Positions 17,276 through 27,476 are shown, counted from the stretch's first letter. The stretch is DNA of 64,000 bases from CAWKGV01 sp963849305 (GCA_963849305.1 CAWKGV010000022.1:372001-436000), one strand, 5' to 3'. The notes: generated from the sequence alone by a model not told the origin. Made by a program: numbers and translations.

Positions 17276-19342
17276 TCATTTAAGCACGGGCGTGCGATCC
17301 TCGACCTGGCCTTCGGAAGCTGCGCCCAGCCCTTGCACCGCCCGGTTCCCGAGCGCCGCGGCGATCCGGAGCAACAACAGGGTAGGCGGGCAGGGCTTGG
17401 GGATCAGCTCAAACTCGCGCTGCGCGCCGGCGTGAACCGCGAGCGCATCCTCGGCATAGCCGGAAGTCAGGAGAACGCGAAGGCCAGACCACTGCCGCCG
17501 AGCCGTGCGTGCCAATTCAACCCCGGTCATCCCGCCTGGAAGCACCACATCCGTCAAAAGCAGATCGACAGCCACCCCGGCACGCAAAAGTTGGAGTGCC
17601 TCGATTCCGTTACTGGCTGCGAGAACTCGATGCCCCGCATCGGTAAGAGTGAACCGGAGCACCTCCAACACGTCCGAATCGTCCTCGACGATCAGCACGG
17701 TGCTGCATTGAAGAGCCGTCGAAGCAGCGCTCGTCCGGCCCTCCTCCCTGGCCGGCTCTGCCGCGATCAAGGTCGGTTCGGCGCGGGGCAGATAGAGCGA
17801 GACCGTCGTGCCCTGGCCGGGCGTGCTCGCCACCGCCACCGCTCCCCCTGATTGGTGTACGAAGCCATGCACTTGGGCCAGGCCGAGGCCTGATCCCCTA
17901 CCGACGTCCTTGGTTGTGAAAAAGGGCTCGAAGATGCGCGGCAGATGCTCGGAAGCGATGCCCGCCCCCGTGTCGGCGACATCAATGCGTACGAAACTTC
18001 CAACCGGCAGATCGAGCGATCGCGCTTGCGCCTGAGCAAGTTCGACATTGCCGATCAGGATCGCGAGAGCACCACCACGGGGCATCGCATCACGCGCGTT
18101 GATGACCAGGTTCAGCACCGCCGACTCGAGCTGGGTCGGGTCAACCAGGCATCGCCAGAGGTCTGGGTCGGCGCGCAGCTCCAACGCGATGGTCTCGCCC
18201 GCCGCCCGCCGGATCAGCTCCTCCAAAGCGTTAATCAAGCTGCTCGCCAGCACCGGCTGCGGGCGCAGCAGTTGCTTGCGGGAGAAGGCGAGCAGCTGAT
18301 GGGTGAGGCGTCCGCCGCGTTCGGCGGCTCTGGTCGCGCTGGCCGCAAGCTTCCGCACCTGCACGGTGTTGCCGGTCTCCGTGGCCTTTTCAATCAGGGC
18401 AAGATTGCTTACCACGGTTTGGAGCAGGTTGTTGAAGTCATGCGCTACGCCTCCGGTGAGCTGGCCCACTGCCTCCATTTTCTGGGCCTGATGCAGCCGC
18501 TCCTCGCTCTCCCGCAGCGCGGCCTCGGCCTGCTTGCGGGCAGTCACGTCCACCAGCGTGCAAAGAATGCGGATCGGCTGGCCGGCCTCGTCGCGCTCGA
18601 TGCGTGCGGAGAGAAGGACATCCCGCACCTCGCCAGACTTGCACACGAACTGCCGCTCCGAATCCCGCAGCTCGCCCCGCGCAAGCGCCTCATCCCAGGT
18701 CGCGCGCAATCTAGCGACCGAGGCAGGCGACTGGAAATCGGTTATTTTCCGGCCGATCACCTCATCATGGGAGTAGCCGAACAAGTCGAGCCAGTGGTCG
18801 CTGACCGCCATGACCCGCCCCTGCATGTCCAGCGTGTGCAACGGCACGGGCGTACGGCGATAGTCGGCGCGATAGCGTGTCTCGCTTTCGCGAAGCTGGG
18901 CGGCGACCCGCTCTCGTTCCCCAATCTGCTCCGACAACACCTCGTTCGCACGGCGCAAATCGGCCGGGGACGGCAGCGCGAGCAGGCGTGGCATCAGGGG
19001 CCATAACGCCAAAGCTGTGCTGATCGACAGCACGGCTGTGATCAGCTTAACGGCACCATCCAGCCAATAAGCAGGAAACCAGAGCGTCAGGATTCCTAGG
19101 AGATGGGTCGTGCCGCAGGCCAGGATGAAGGCGGCGAACAGCCAGAATACCCAACCGAACGCCAGATCCCTCCGGCGGCGCACGAAAGTGACCAGGGCAA
19201 GCGGAATCGAATAGTAGGCAGTGCAGATCAGTGCGTCAGACCCAACGTGTAGCCAGATCAGACCTGGTTCCCAGGACAGGCAGAAGCCGTGCGGCGTCAG
19301 GCCAGAGACATCGAACAGTGAGAGCAGACTGGCGAGCACCAA
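17276..19342 (-). CDS. Hybrid sensor histidine kinase with ethylene-receptor-type N-terminal domain
   Basis: 688 aa. Residues 30-118 are three membrane helices resembling the copper/ethylene-binding domain of plant ETR1 and cyanobacterial homologues: SDALICTAYYSIPL, then FILACGTTHLLGI. The ligand residues keep ETR1 spacing: Asp36, Tyr43, Cys76 and His80 correspond to D25, Y32, C65 and H69. A short coiled coil (130-150) leads to a PAS domain (about 152-275), then HisKA with GGVAHDFNNLL (His301), an HATPase domain (NLVINARDAM, DVADTGAGI, GRGSGLGLAQ) and a receiver domain (548-670) with VEDDSDVLEV and phospho-acceptor Asp598. The start is a TTG with a GTG next to it, so the exact first residue is uncertain. 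No cognate regulator gene is adjacent. The signal is inferred, not proven; copper or another small ligand is possible. Confidence 0.88.
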   Translation of the reverse strand: MVLASLLSLFDVSGLTPHGFCLSWEPGLIWLHVGSDALICTAYYSIPLALVTFVRRRRDLAFGWVFWLFAAFILACGTTHLLGILTLWFPAYWLDGAVKLITAVLSISTALALWPLMPRLLALPSPADLRRANEVLSEQIGERERVAAQLRESETRYRADYRRTPVPLHTLDMQGRVMAVSDHWLDLFGYSHDEVIGRKITDFQSPASVARLRATWDEALARGELRDSERQFVCKSGEVRDVLLSARIERDEAGQPIRILCTLVDVTARKQAEAALRESEERLHQAQKMEAVGQLTGGVAHDFNNLLQTVVSNLALIEKATETGNTVQVRKLAASATRAAERGGRLTHQLLAFSRKQLLRPQPVLASSLINALEELIRRAAGETIALELRADPDLWRCLVDPTQLESAVLNLVINARDAMPRGGALAILIGNVELAQAQARSLDLPVGSFVRIDVADTGAGIASEHLPRIFEPFFTTKDVGRGSGLGLAQVHGFVHQSGGAVAVASTPGQGTTVSLYLPRAEPTLIAAEPAREEGRTSAASTALQCSTVLIVEDDSDVLEVLRFTLTDAGHRVLAASNGIEALQLLRAGVAVDLLLTDVVLPGGMTGVELARTARRQWSGLRVLLTSGYAEDALAVHAGAQREFELIPKPCPPTLLLLRIAAALGNRAVQGLGAASEGQVEDRTPVLK

Positions 19343-19498
19343 TTATCACCGCTTGATGAAGCAGTAGCTGGAAAGGCCGGGGCTCCCGCAAATGGGGCGA
19401 ATAGCTTAGGAGAGGCAGATACTCACGCGTGAGTGAGTACACCTACAGAACGGATTAACGCCTGGTCAAGGACTTTTCGTCTAGGCGTAGGAGGAAGG
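19343..19498. other. Gap upstream of the hybrid kinase
   Basis: 156 bases separating the kinase start from the CinA stop. Apart from the palindrome at 19421 no gene or structured element is apparent; it should contain the kinase promoter. Confidence 0.5.
19421..19434. promoter_or_regulatory. Perfect 14-bp palindrome upstream of the kinase gene
   Basis: ACTCACGCGTGAGT is a perfect inverted repeat about 80 bases upstream of the kinase start codon, with an extra direct GAGT immediately to its right. Its size and symmetry are those of a dimeric regulator operator. No regulator in the window can be tied to it. Confidence 0.35.
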
Positions 19499-20767
19499 TC
19501 AGACGCGCTCGAAATCGGTGCGTTCGCGCAGCGGCAAGCCGAAGAGCTGCCGGCGCAGGCAGTCGAGCCCAAGCTCCACGGCGCCGAGCCGCAGCCACTC
19601 GCGCCCGCCGGTGATGCGCGCGCGGCGCATGGCGAGATTGCGCGCCGTCGCGATCGCGACCCAGACCGTGCCGCCGAAGTCGATGCCCTCGGCCGGTCCC
19701 ACGTCGATGTCGATCAGCACCGCGAGCGCGTGCGTCGCCGCCGATTGGCGGCGCAGCGCATCGGCGACGGAAGAGACGCTAGCTTCCGTGACCTCCCCGC
19801 CCGATGCGTCGAGCCCGGCGGCAGCCTGGATCTGGGCAAGGTCGCGGGCCACGATCCCGCGCCGGAACGCCCGCTCGGCGCCGGGCAAATGGCCCAGCCG
19901 GGCGGCGATCTGGCCGCTGGTGAAGGTCTCGGCCAGGGCCAGCGAGCCGTCCTGTTCGATCAGCTTCGACAGGATCACGCCTTCCAGCGTCTGGTCGTCT
20001 TCGGCGAGGATGAAATTGCCGAGCCGGCGGCGCACCGCGGCATCGAAGGGCGCGAGCTTGCGGGCGATGTCCTCGGCATCGGCGCCCCGCACGGTAAGCT
20101 TGGTCTCGATCTGCGGATAATGCGCGCGGAAGCCGAGCTTCACGCTGCCGTCCGGCGACAGCTCCTCCAGCCCGGCCAGCAGCGCATCAACGTGCAATTC
20201 GCCGAGCCCGTAGGTGTGGAACCGCTTGAGCCGGATCACGCCGGGCGCGCCGCTCATGGCGAGCAGGCGGGGCACGATCTGCTCCTCCAGCATCCGGCGC
20301 AGCTCGCGTGGCACGCCGGGTGTGAAGAAGAAGCGGGCCTTGCCGATCGTCACCGCGAAGCCGCACGCGGTGCCGATCGGATTGTCGAGCATCTCGGCGC
20401 CTTCGGGCAGCAACGCCTGCTTGCGGTTGTTGGGCGACATCACCCGGCCGCGCCTCTGGAAGAAGTCCTCCATGCGCGCCAACCAGCCCTCGTCCAGCAC
20501 CAGCTTGACCCCGGCAGCCTCGGCGGCGATCTCTTGAGAAAGGTCATCGACCGTCGGCCCAAGCCCGCCATTGACGATCACCGCATCAGCGCGCGCGGCG
20601 GCCAGCCGGAAGGCTTCGAGCAGGTTCGCGCGGTCATCGCCGACCGTGGTTTCCCAGGCCACCGAGAGCCCGACATCCTCGAGCCTCTGGCTCATATAGC
20701 CGAAATTGGTGTTGGCGATCTTGCCGGTCAGGACTTCGTCGCCGGTGCAGATGATCTCGATGTGCAC
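19499..20767 (-). CDS. CinA family protein (molybdopterin-binding-like domain plus CinA C-terminal domain)
   Basis: 422 aa from GTG 20767, where the family N-terminus begins (VHIEIICTGDEVLTGKIANT). The first 170 residues are a MoaB/Mog-like fold with NGGLGPTVDDLSQEIAAEA, found in CinA-type ADP-ribose or nicotinamide-nucleotide processing proteins. The last 150 residues are a CinA/PncC-like deamidase domain. Its signature reads LAETFTSGQIAARL instead of the usual AESCTGG, so the serine regarded as catalytic is replaced by Thr and activity may be lost. The frame is open 56 codons further upstream, but that overlaps the patatin gene on the other strand. It is divergent from patatin with about 105 bases between starts. 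Confidence 0.82.
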   Translation of the reverse strand: MHIEIICTGDEVLTGKIANTNFGYMSQRLEDVGLSVAWETTVGDDRANLLEAFRLAAARADAVIVNGGLGPTVDDLSQEIAAEAAGVKLVLDEGWLARMEDFFQRRGRVMSPNNRKQALLPEGAEMLDNPIGTACGFAVTIGKARFFFTPGVPRELRRMLEEQIVPRLLAMSGAPGVIRLKRFHTYGLGELHVDALLAGLEELSPDGSVKLGFRAHYPQIETKLTVRGADAEDIARKLAPFDAAVRRRLGNFILAEDDQTLEGVILSKLIEQDGSLALAETFTSGQIAARLGHLPGAERAFRRGIVARDLAQIQAAAGLDASGGEVTEASVSSVADALRRQSAATHALAVLIDIDVGPAEGIDFGGTVWVAIATARNLAMRRARITGGREWLRLGAVELGLDCLRRQLFGLPLRERTDFERV

Positions 20768-20872
20768 GGTCTCGCCTTCAGGGATCAGCCGGCGTCCCGG
20801 CAGCTTGCGGCGCGGGCGAGCCAAGTGCAAGGTTCGCGCGATGCGTGTGGCGCGATAGGATCGGAACAGGCA

Positions 20873-21943
20873 ATGTCGGAACGGCTGGATCACGTCCCCA
20901 CGGTCGCGCTCGCGTTGCAAGGCGGCGGCTCGCACGGGGCGTTCACCTGGGGCGTGCTCGATCGTCTGCTGGAAGCGGTGGAGCGGGGGCGTCTACGCAT
21001 CTCCGGCTTCAGTGGCGCCAGCGCCGGAGCGATCAATGCGGCCTTGTGCGCCTGCGGCCTCATGACCGGCGGCCCCGAGGTCGCGCGCAAGAAGTTGCGC
21101 GAGTTCTGGGAAAACCTGTCGCGGAGTGGTTTTCTTGCCGGCAACCCCTTCTTCGGCTTCGCCGATCCCGGACCGTTCGGCTTCAATATCGACTGGAGCC
21201 CGGGAGCGATCCTGCTCGAAGCTGCGGGGCTGGTAATCTCGCCCTACACCAACCCGTTCTACGTCGATTCTCTCGCGCCACTGCTCAGGGGTGCCTTCTC
21301 CGAAAATGATCTTGCCACGCTGAACGCGCCCAGCGCGCCGAGAGTGTTCGCCTCGGCGACCAACGTGCGCACCAATGAATTGAAGCTGTTCACTCAGCCT
21401 GACCTCACGCGAGAGTCGTTGCGTGCCTCCGCCTGCCTGCCTTCCGAGTTCAAGGCCGTGGCGCTCGACGGCGAGATCTATTGGGACGGCGGCTATCTGG
21501 CCAATCCGGCGCTCGATCCGCTGCTGGATGTCTCGGATGACTTGCTGCTGGTCTTGGTCAACCCGTTCCTATACGAAGGCACGCCGATCAGCGCGCGGCA
21601 GGTTTTGGATCGGTTGAACCAGATTACCTTCAATGCCTCGCTGGTGCTGGAGGTGAACGCGATCGAGGCGGTGAACCGGGTGCTGGCATTGGCGTCCGGG
21701 GACACGAAACCCGGCGGCAGCCGCTACCGGCAGATCCGGTTCCACATGATCAGCAACGACCGCTTCCTGGGCTCGCTCGGATTTGTGTCCAAGAGCAGCA
21801 CCTCGTGGGAGCTGATCAGCGCGCTGTTCGACAAGGGGCGGGAGGCCGCCTCGACGTTCATCGACCGAGACCGCGCGCATGTCGGTCGGCGATCGACGTT
21901 GGATCCGCGCAAGGACTTGATCGGTCGCATCCTGAAGAGGTGA
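20873..21943 (+). CDS. Patatin-like phospholipase
   Basis: 356 aa. Ser/Asp dyad lipid acyl hydrolase. The oxyanion loop ALQGGGSHGAFTWGVLD is near residues 14-30, the nucleophile elbow GASAG has Ser50, and the catalytic Asp is in IYWDGGYLANPALD near residue 204. No signal peptide is seen, so it is cytosolic or exported by another route. ATG 20873 has a GGAACAGG box upstream. Members act on membrane phospholipids or on polyhydroxybutyrate granules; which applies here is not decided by sequence. The next gene, a bactofilin, lies 60-100 bases downstream. Confidence 0.9.
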   Translation: MSERLDHVPTVALALQGGGSHGAFTWGVLDRLLEAVERGRLRISGFSGASAGAINAALCACGLMTGGPEVARKKLREFWENLSRSGFLAGNPFFGFADPGPFGFNIDWSPGAILLEAAGLVISPYTNPFYVDSLAPLLRGAFSENDLATLNAPSAPRVFASATNVRTNELKLFTQPDLTRESLRASACLPSEFKAVALDGEIYWDGGYLANPALDPLLDVSDDLLLVLVNPFLYEGTPISARQVLDRLNQITFNASLVLEVNAIEAVNRVLALASGDTKPGGSRYRQIRFHMISNDRFLGSLGFVSKSSTSWELISALFDKGREAASTFIDRDRAHVGRRSTLDPRKDLIGRILKR

Positions 21944-22044
21944 TCGGGCGGTTGCGCGAGTTTCGGTTGGTGCGGCGCGGGGGCACGTGCTAGCCGACTC
22001 CAATGTTCCGATCAGATAGCTTCCCTCAGAGGGGTGAAGAGCCC

Positions 22045-22737
22045 GTGTTCAAGCGCCGCAAACCCGACGACCCGACCACAGCAGAGCCCGACGGCCTGTC
22101 CGCCGCGCTGTCCGCGCCCGAGCGGCACGAAGCGGTGTTCCGGCGTGGGGAGACCGCCGTTCTCGATGAACCGGACGATCAGGGACTCGGAGTGCCACCG
22201 TTTCGACCCGCCCCGGCCAAGGAGACTCCCCCGATGGTTCGAACGCCGTTCAGTGCCCCCTCTCCCTCCACGCCCACTCCCTCGACGCCGTCTTCCTCCA
22301 CGCCGACCCAAGTGCTGCCGCCGGCCCGTCCGGCACAACCTTCGGGCAAGCCTCTCGCGCGCGATCCATCGGAACGGCGCACGCTCATCGTCGGCCGCGG
22401 CATCAGCGTGCAGGGCTCGGTGCAGGACGCCGAGCGCCTCGTGGTCGAAGGGACGATGGAGGCGACGATGATCCATGCGGCCGAACTCGCCATCGCGCAG
22501 GGCGGCATGGTGAAGGGCGAGGTCGAGGTCGAGGAGGCGGAGATCGCCGGCACCTTCAACGGCACGCTGGTCACGCGCGGCACCCTGGTGGTGCGCGCCA
22601 CGGGCCGGGTGCTCGGGACGGCGCGCTGTCAGAGACTGCAGGTCGAGGATGGCGGCCAGATGTCCGGCCAGATCGAGATGATTTCCGATCAGCCGAAGGT
22701 CGATATGGCCCGGTCGGTTTCCGACGTGGCGGCCTGA
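22045..22737 (+). CDS. Bactofilin (polymer-forming cytoskeletal protein)
   Basis: 230 aa from GTG 22045, which has the best ribosome binding context (GAGGGGTGAAGAG); ATG 22003 would add 14 residues. The N-terminal 115 residues are disordered and rich in Pro, Ser and Thr, with several short SPTP-like repeats. The bactofilin domain follows (LIVGRGISVQGSVQDAERLV, VEGTMEATMIHAAELAIAQG, VKGEVEVEEAEIAGTFNGTL), a right-handed beta helix that polymerises without nucleotide at the inner membrane. Bactofilins localise cell-wall enzymes or shape the cell; the lytic transglycosylase 5 kb away is a possible client but that is inference. Confidence 0.88.
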   Translation: MFKRRKPDDPTTAEPDGLSAALSAPERHEAVFRRGETAVLDEPDDQGLGVPPFRPAPAKETPPMVRTPFSAPSPSTPTPSTPSSSTPTQVLPPARPAQPSGKPLARDPSERRTLIVGRGISVQGSVQDAERLVVEGTMEATMIHAAELAIAQGGMVKGEVEVEEAEIAGTFNGTLVTRGTLVVRATGRVLGTARCQRLQVEDGGQMSGQIEMISDQPKVDMARSVSDVAA

Positions 22738-22939
22738 TCGTAGCACATCAGTCTGAAAGTGTGCGCACTGCCGCTCTCACCACGTCATGCCCGGGCTTGA
22801 CCCGGGCATCCAAAGCAACGCGGTGCTGAACCAACCTTGCGTTGGATCGCCGGGTCAAGCCCGGCGATAACGAGCCAAAACGAACTCCTTCTCGGCCTGC
22901 CTGGGCCGGCTCTAGAACGATCTCGATAGGGCACCTCGC
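22738..22939. other. Gap between bactofilin and lipoprotein genes
   Basis: About 200 bases, nearly half of it the REP-like doublet listed separately. The rest shows no gene or clear signal. Confidence 0.5.
22782..22872. repeat. REP-like palindromic doublet, copy B
   Basis: Two 31-base arms (22782-22812 and 22842-22872) face each other across a 29-base spacer. Each arm is itself palindromic (CCCGGGCTTGACCCGGG in the left arm, GCCGGGTCAAGCCCGGC in the right). The left arm begins CGTCATGCCC and ends ATCCAA, the right begins TTGGATCGCC and ends CGATAACG. This CGTCATG...ATCCA architecture is typical of dispersed palindromic repeats in alphaproteobacteria. It could act as a bidirectional terminator or mRNA 3' stabiliser. 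Confidence 0.75.
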
Positions 22940-23413
22940 ATGATTCCCTCCCGAGCGGCTTTCACCCTGGCGCTGCTTAATCTCCTCGCAGCCTGCGCCT
23001 CAAGGCCGGCGGACCCCGCACTGGCCAATTCGTCCCCAAGCCCTCCCTTGGCGGCGCAGCCAACAGCCGCAATCGCCTCACAGCCCGCCGCCCAAATCGC
23101 CCCCCAGCCCGCGGCGGAAGACCCCGCGGGGCAAGGCGTGGACGGGTTGTATCGCGGCACGAGCACGCGATTCCGTGCCGCGCGGCGTAACTGTCCGCAT
23201 CCCGGGCTGGTCGAGATCCTAGTGCAAGGCAATCAGTTCGAGTACCGTTGGAACCCGACCATCGACATCGCCGGGGTGGTCGCGCCCGATGGCACGATGA
23301 GCGGCCAGGGCTCAGACATCGCGCTCACGGGGCGATGGGACGGCGCCCGAATGGAAGGCGACGTGATCAGCGGTGCCTGTGGGCTGCATTTTACCGTGAC
23401 CAAAGGGGCCTGA
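22940..23413 (+). CDS. Small putative lipoprotein
   Basis: 157 aa. The signal peptide ends in a lipobox (LLNLLAACAS, Cys about residue 20), so it is probably lipid-anchored. A Pro/Ala/Gln-rich tether with repeated AAQ and SQPAA units follows (residues 22-65). The C-terminal 90 residues form a compact domain (VDGLYRGTSTRFRAARRNCP to CGLHFTVTKGA) with two cysteines that could form a disulfide. I do not recognise the domain family, though similar small secreted domains are frequent in alphaproteobacteria. It precedes thrC by 51 bases. Confidence 0.75.
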   Translation: MIPSRAAFTLALLNLLAACASRPADPALANSSPSPPLAAQPTAAIASQPAAQIAPQPAAEDPAGQGVDGLYRGTSTRFRAARRNCPHPGLVEILVQGNQFEYRWNPTIDIAGVVAPDGTMSGQGSDIALTGRWDGARMEGDVISGACGLHFTVTKGA

Positions 23414-23464
23414 CGGACGTAGCCGCCTCTCGCGCCGAAGCGCGGTCGCCGCTAGGTATCCACG

Positions 23465-24877
23465 ATGCGTTACGTCTCCACTCGCGGGCAGGCGCCCGAG
23501 CGCGATTTCGTGGGCGTCCTGCTCGCCGGGTTGGCCGAGGATGGTGGGCTGTTCGTGCCCGCGTCCTGGCCCCGACTAGCCCCGGCGAAATGGCGTGGCC
23601 TGCGCGGCTTGCCGTTTGACGCTCTCGCCGCGCGCATTCTGCACCCCTTCGTGGGCGAGGCGATCCAATTCGCCACGTTGGAAACGATCTGCCGGGAGGC
23701 GTACGCGGGTTTCCGCCATCCGGCGATCGCGCCGCTGGTCCAACTCGAGACCGGGTTGTTCGCACAGGAGCTGTTCCACGGCCCCACGCTCGCCTTCAAG
23801 GACATTGCGATGCAGGTGTTGGGCCGTCTGTTCGATCACGTGCTGGCGGCGCGAGGGGAACGCCTGACCATTGTGGGGGCCACCTCGGGCGACACTGGCT
23901 CGGCGGCGATCGAGGCCTGTGCCGGGCAGGCACGCCTCGATGTGGTGATCCTGCACCCGCGCGGCCGGACCAGCGAGGTGCAGCGGCGGCAGATGACCAC
24001 CGTGATGGCGCCCAACATCTCCAACATCGCCGTCGAGGGCACGTTCGACGACTGCCAGGATCTGGTGAAGGCGATGTTCGCCGACGCGCCGTTTCGCGAA
24101 GAGATGCGCCTTTCGGCGGTGAACTCGATCAACTGGGCGCGCGTGGCGGCGCAGATCCCCTATTACGCCGCATCGGCGCTGGCGCTTGGCGCACCGGACC
24201 GCGAGGTGGCGTTCAGTGTGCCAACCGGCAATTTCGGCAACGTGCTCGCGGCCTGGGCGGCGCGGCGGATGGGGTTGCCGGTGGTCAGGCTGATCTGCGG
24301 GTCGAACCGCAATGACATCCTGGCCCGGTTCCTCGACGCCAACGACATGTCGGTGCGCGCCGTCGAGCCGAGCCTGTCGCCCAGCATGGACATCCAGGTC
24401 AGCTCGAACTTCGAGCGCCTTTTGTTCGAGCTGCTGGATCGCGACCCCGACGCCACCGCGGCCACGATGCAAGCCTTCCGCCGGAGCGGACGGATGCCGG
24501 TGCCCGACTCGGCATGGCAGCGCGTGCGCGCGCTCTTCCGCGGTTTCCGGCTCGATGATCCCGGCACGCAGGCGGAAATCTACCGCCTGCACGCGAATTC
24601 CGGCTATCTCGCCGACCCGCACAGCGCCATCGGCATCGCCGCGGCCCGCGCGCATGCACCGGGCGAGCGAGTGCCGACGATCGCGATGGCGACGGCGCAT
24701 CCCGCCAAGTTCCCGGAAGCGGTCGAGCGCGCCACCGGAATTCGCCCGCCTCTGCCGGCGGGGCTGGCCGATCTCTACCAGCGCGAGGAGCGGTTCGTGG
24801 TCGCGCCGAACGATTTAGCGGTTGTGCAGGCGCAGGTGCGTGCCTTGGCGCGCCGCAGCCAACAGCTTCCCTTGTAA
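23465..24877 (+). CDS. thrC: Threonine synthase
   Basis: 470 aa, the length of the proteobacterial/fungal type. PLP enzyme converting O-phosphohomoserine to threonine. The N-terminus MRYVSTRGQAP is typical; the PLP lysine is Lys112 in GPTLAFKDIAMQ. The phosphate cradle is GATSGDTGSAAIEA. The glycine-rich PTGNFGNVLAAWAARRMG and the C-terminal MATAHPAKFPEAVERA are conserved. No regulatory leader is apparent in the 50 bases upstream. Other threonine genes are not in the window. Confidence 0.96.
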   Translation: MRYVSTRGQAPERDFVGVLLAGLAEDGGLFVPASWPRLAPAKWRGLRGLPFDALAARILHPFVGEAIQFATLETICREAYAGFRHPAIAPLVQLETGLFAQELFHGPTLAFKDIAMQVLGRLFDHVLAARGERLTIVGATSGDTGSAAIEACAGQARLDVVILHPRGRTSEVQRRQMTTVMAPNISNIAVEGTFDDCQDLVKAMFADAPFREEMRLSAVNSINWARVAAQIPYYAASALALGAPDREVAFSVPTGNFGNVLAAWAARRMGLPVVRLICGSNRNDILARFLDANDMSVRAVEPSLSPSMDIQVSSNFERLLFELLDRDPDATAATMQAFRRSGRMPVPDSAWQRVRALFRGFRLDDPGTQAEIYRLHANSGYLADPHSAIGIAAARAHAPGERVPTIAMATAHPAKFPEAVERATGIRPPLPAGLADLYQREERFVVAPNDLAVVQAQVRALARRSQQLPL

Positions 24878-24942
24878 CTCACGCGGGGGCGGCGGATCGT
24901 GCGGATTCGCGGCCGGGCGTAATCTGAGCAGGGGGAGAGCTG

Positions 24943-26166
24943 ATGGCGGCGTTCGGGGCCTCGACTGCCAGGGAGGTAGGCGATGCTGTCACCTGGGCGG
25001 CGGGCGAGGAGCAGCCGGTGGAGATCATCGGCGGCGGATCGAAACGCGGCATCGGCCGGCCGTCGCAGGTCGAGCACTCGCTCGATCTGTCCGCGCTTGC
25101 GGGCATCGTCGAGTACGAGCCGGCGGAGCTGGTGCTGACCGCTGCCGCCGCGACGCCGTTGGCCGAAATCGAAGCGGCGCTTGCGTCTGACCGCCAGATC
25201 ATGGCGTTCGAGCCGGCGGATTTGCGCGTGCTGCTCGGCACCGAGCAGACCGCGCCGACGATCGGCGGCGTGCTGTCATGCAATCTGGCCGGGCCACGAC
25301 GGCTGAAGGCGGGCGCCGCGCGCGACCAGTTCCTCGGCTTTCACGGCGTCAATGGCCGGGGCGAGCTGTATAAGGCCGGCGGCAAGGTGGTGAAGAATGT
25401 CACCGGCTACGATCTGTGCAAGCTGATAGCCGGCGCTTACGGGACTTTGGGCGTACTGACCGAAGTGACGATCAGGGTGGCGCCGAAGCCGGAGACAGCG
25501 CGCACGGTGCTGATCCTGGGCCTGGCCGATGCAACCGCAGTGCGCGCGCTGGCCGACGGGCTGAAATCGCCGCACGAGGTATCGGGCGCGGCGCATCTGC
25601 CGGCCGAAGTGGCGCGGCGTTCGCGCGTGGCGATCGTCGCTAATGCCGGGCGCGCCGTGACGGCGCTGCGCCTGGAAGGGCCGGAGCCCTCGACCGCGTA
25701 CCGGTCGCGCGGCTTGCTGGACGCGATGAGCGCGTATGGCGTGACCGGCAGCCTGGATAGGGACGCGACGGAGGGGTTCTGGCGCGAGGTGCGCGACGCC
25801 GCCTTGCTGGTCGAGCCGCGCGCGCGCTGCGTCTGGCGTATTTCGGTGACGCCGTCGAGCGGGCCGTCGGTGGCCGCCGACATCGCGGCGCGGGCGAGCG
25901 TCGAGTGGTATTTCGATTGGGGAGGCGGCCTGATCTGGGCCGCGATCGCCGGGAGCCGGGATGGTGGGGCCGAGGCGGTGCGCACCGCGATCGCGACGCA
26001 TGGCGGCGGACATGGAACATTGGTGCGCGCGCCCGAGGACATCCGCTCTTCGGTGCCGGTGTTCCAGCCGCTAGCCGGTCCGCTCGCCGATTTGTCACGG
26101 CGCGTGAAGGTCGGTTTCGATCCGCGGCGGGTCTTGAATCCCGGGCGGATGTATGCGGGGATCTGA
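24943..26166 (+). CDS. glcE: Glycolate oxidase FAD-binding subunit GlcE
   Basis: 407 aa. One of three subunits of membrane-associated glycolate dehydrogenase (glycolate to glyoxylate). The FAD-binding PCMH domain is seen in VEIIGGGSKRGIGRP, the block TIGGVLSCNLAGPRRLKAGA and KNVTGYDLCKLIAGAYGTLG. A GGGGGAGAG box precedes ATG 24943. glcF follows 8 bases later. The usual first gene, glcD, is not next to it: threonine synthase lies directly upstream. Confidence 0.92.
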   Translation: MAAFGASTAREVGDAVTWAAGEEQPVEIIGGGSKRGIGRPSQVEHSLDLSALAGIVEYEPAELVLTAAAATPLAEIEAALASDRQIMAFEPADLRVLLGTEQTAPTIGGVLSCNLAGPRRLKAGAARDQFLGFHGVNGRGELYKAGGKVVKNVTGYDLCKLIAGAYGTLGVLTEVTIRVAPKPETARTVLILGLADATAVRALADGLKSPHEVSGAAHLPAEVARRSRVAIVANAGRAVTALRLEGPEPSTAYRSRGLLDAMSAYGVTGSLDRDATEGFWREVRDAALLVEPRARCVWRISVTPSSGPSVAADIAARASVEWYFDWGGGLIWAAIAGSRDGGAEAVRTAIATHGGGHGTLVRAPEDIRSSVPVFQPLAGPLADLSRRVKVGFDPRRVLNPGRMYAGI

Positions 26167-26174
26167 ACCGCCCT

Positions 26175-27476
<1,302 letters not shown>

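Noticed and set aside
19433..20872. Upstream extension of the patatin frame by 480 codons
   Set aside because: This part is antisense to the CinA gene; family sequence and ribosome binding site begin at 20873.
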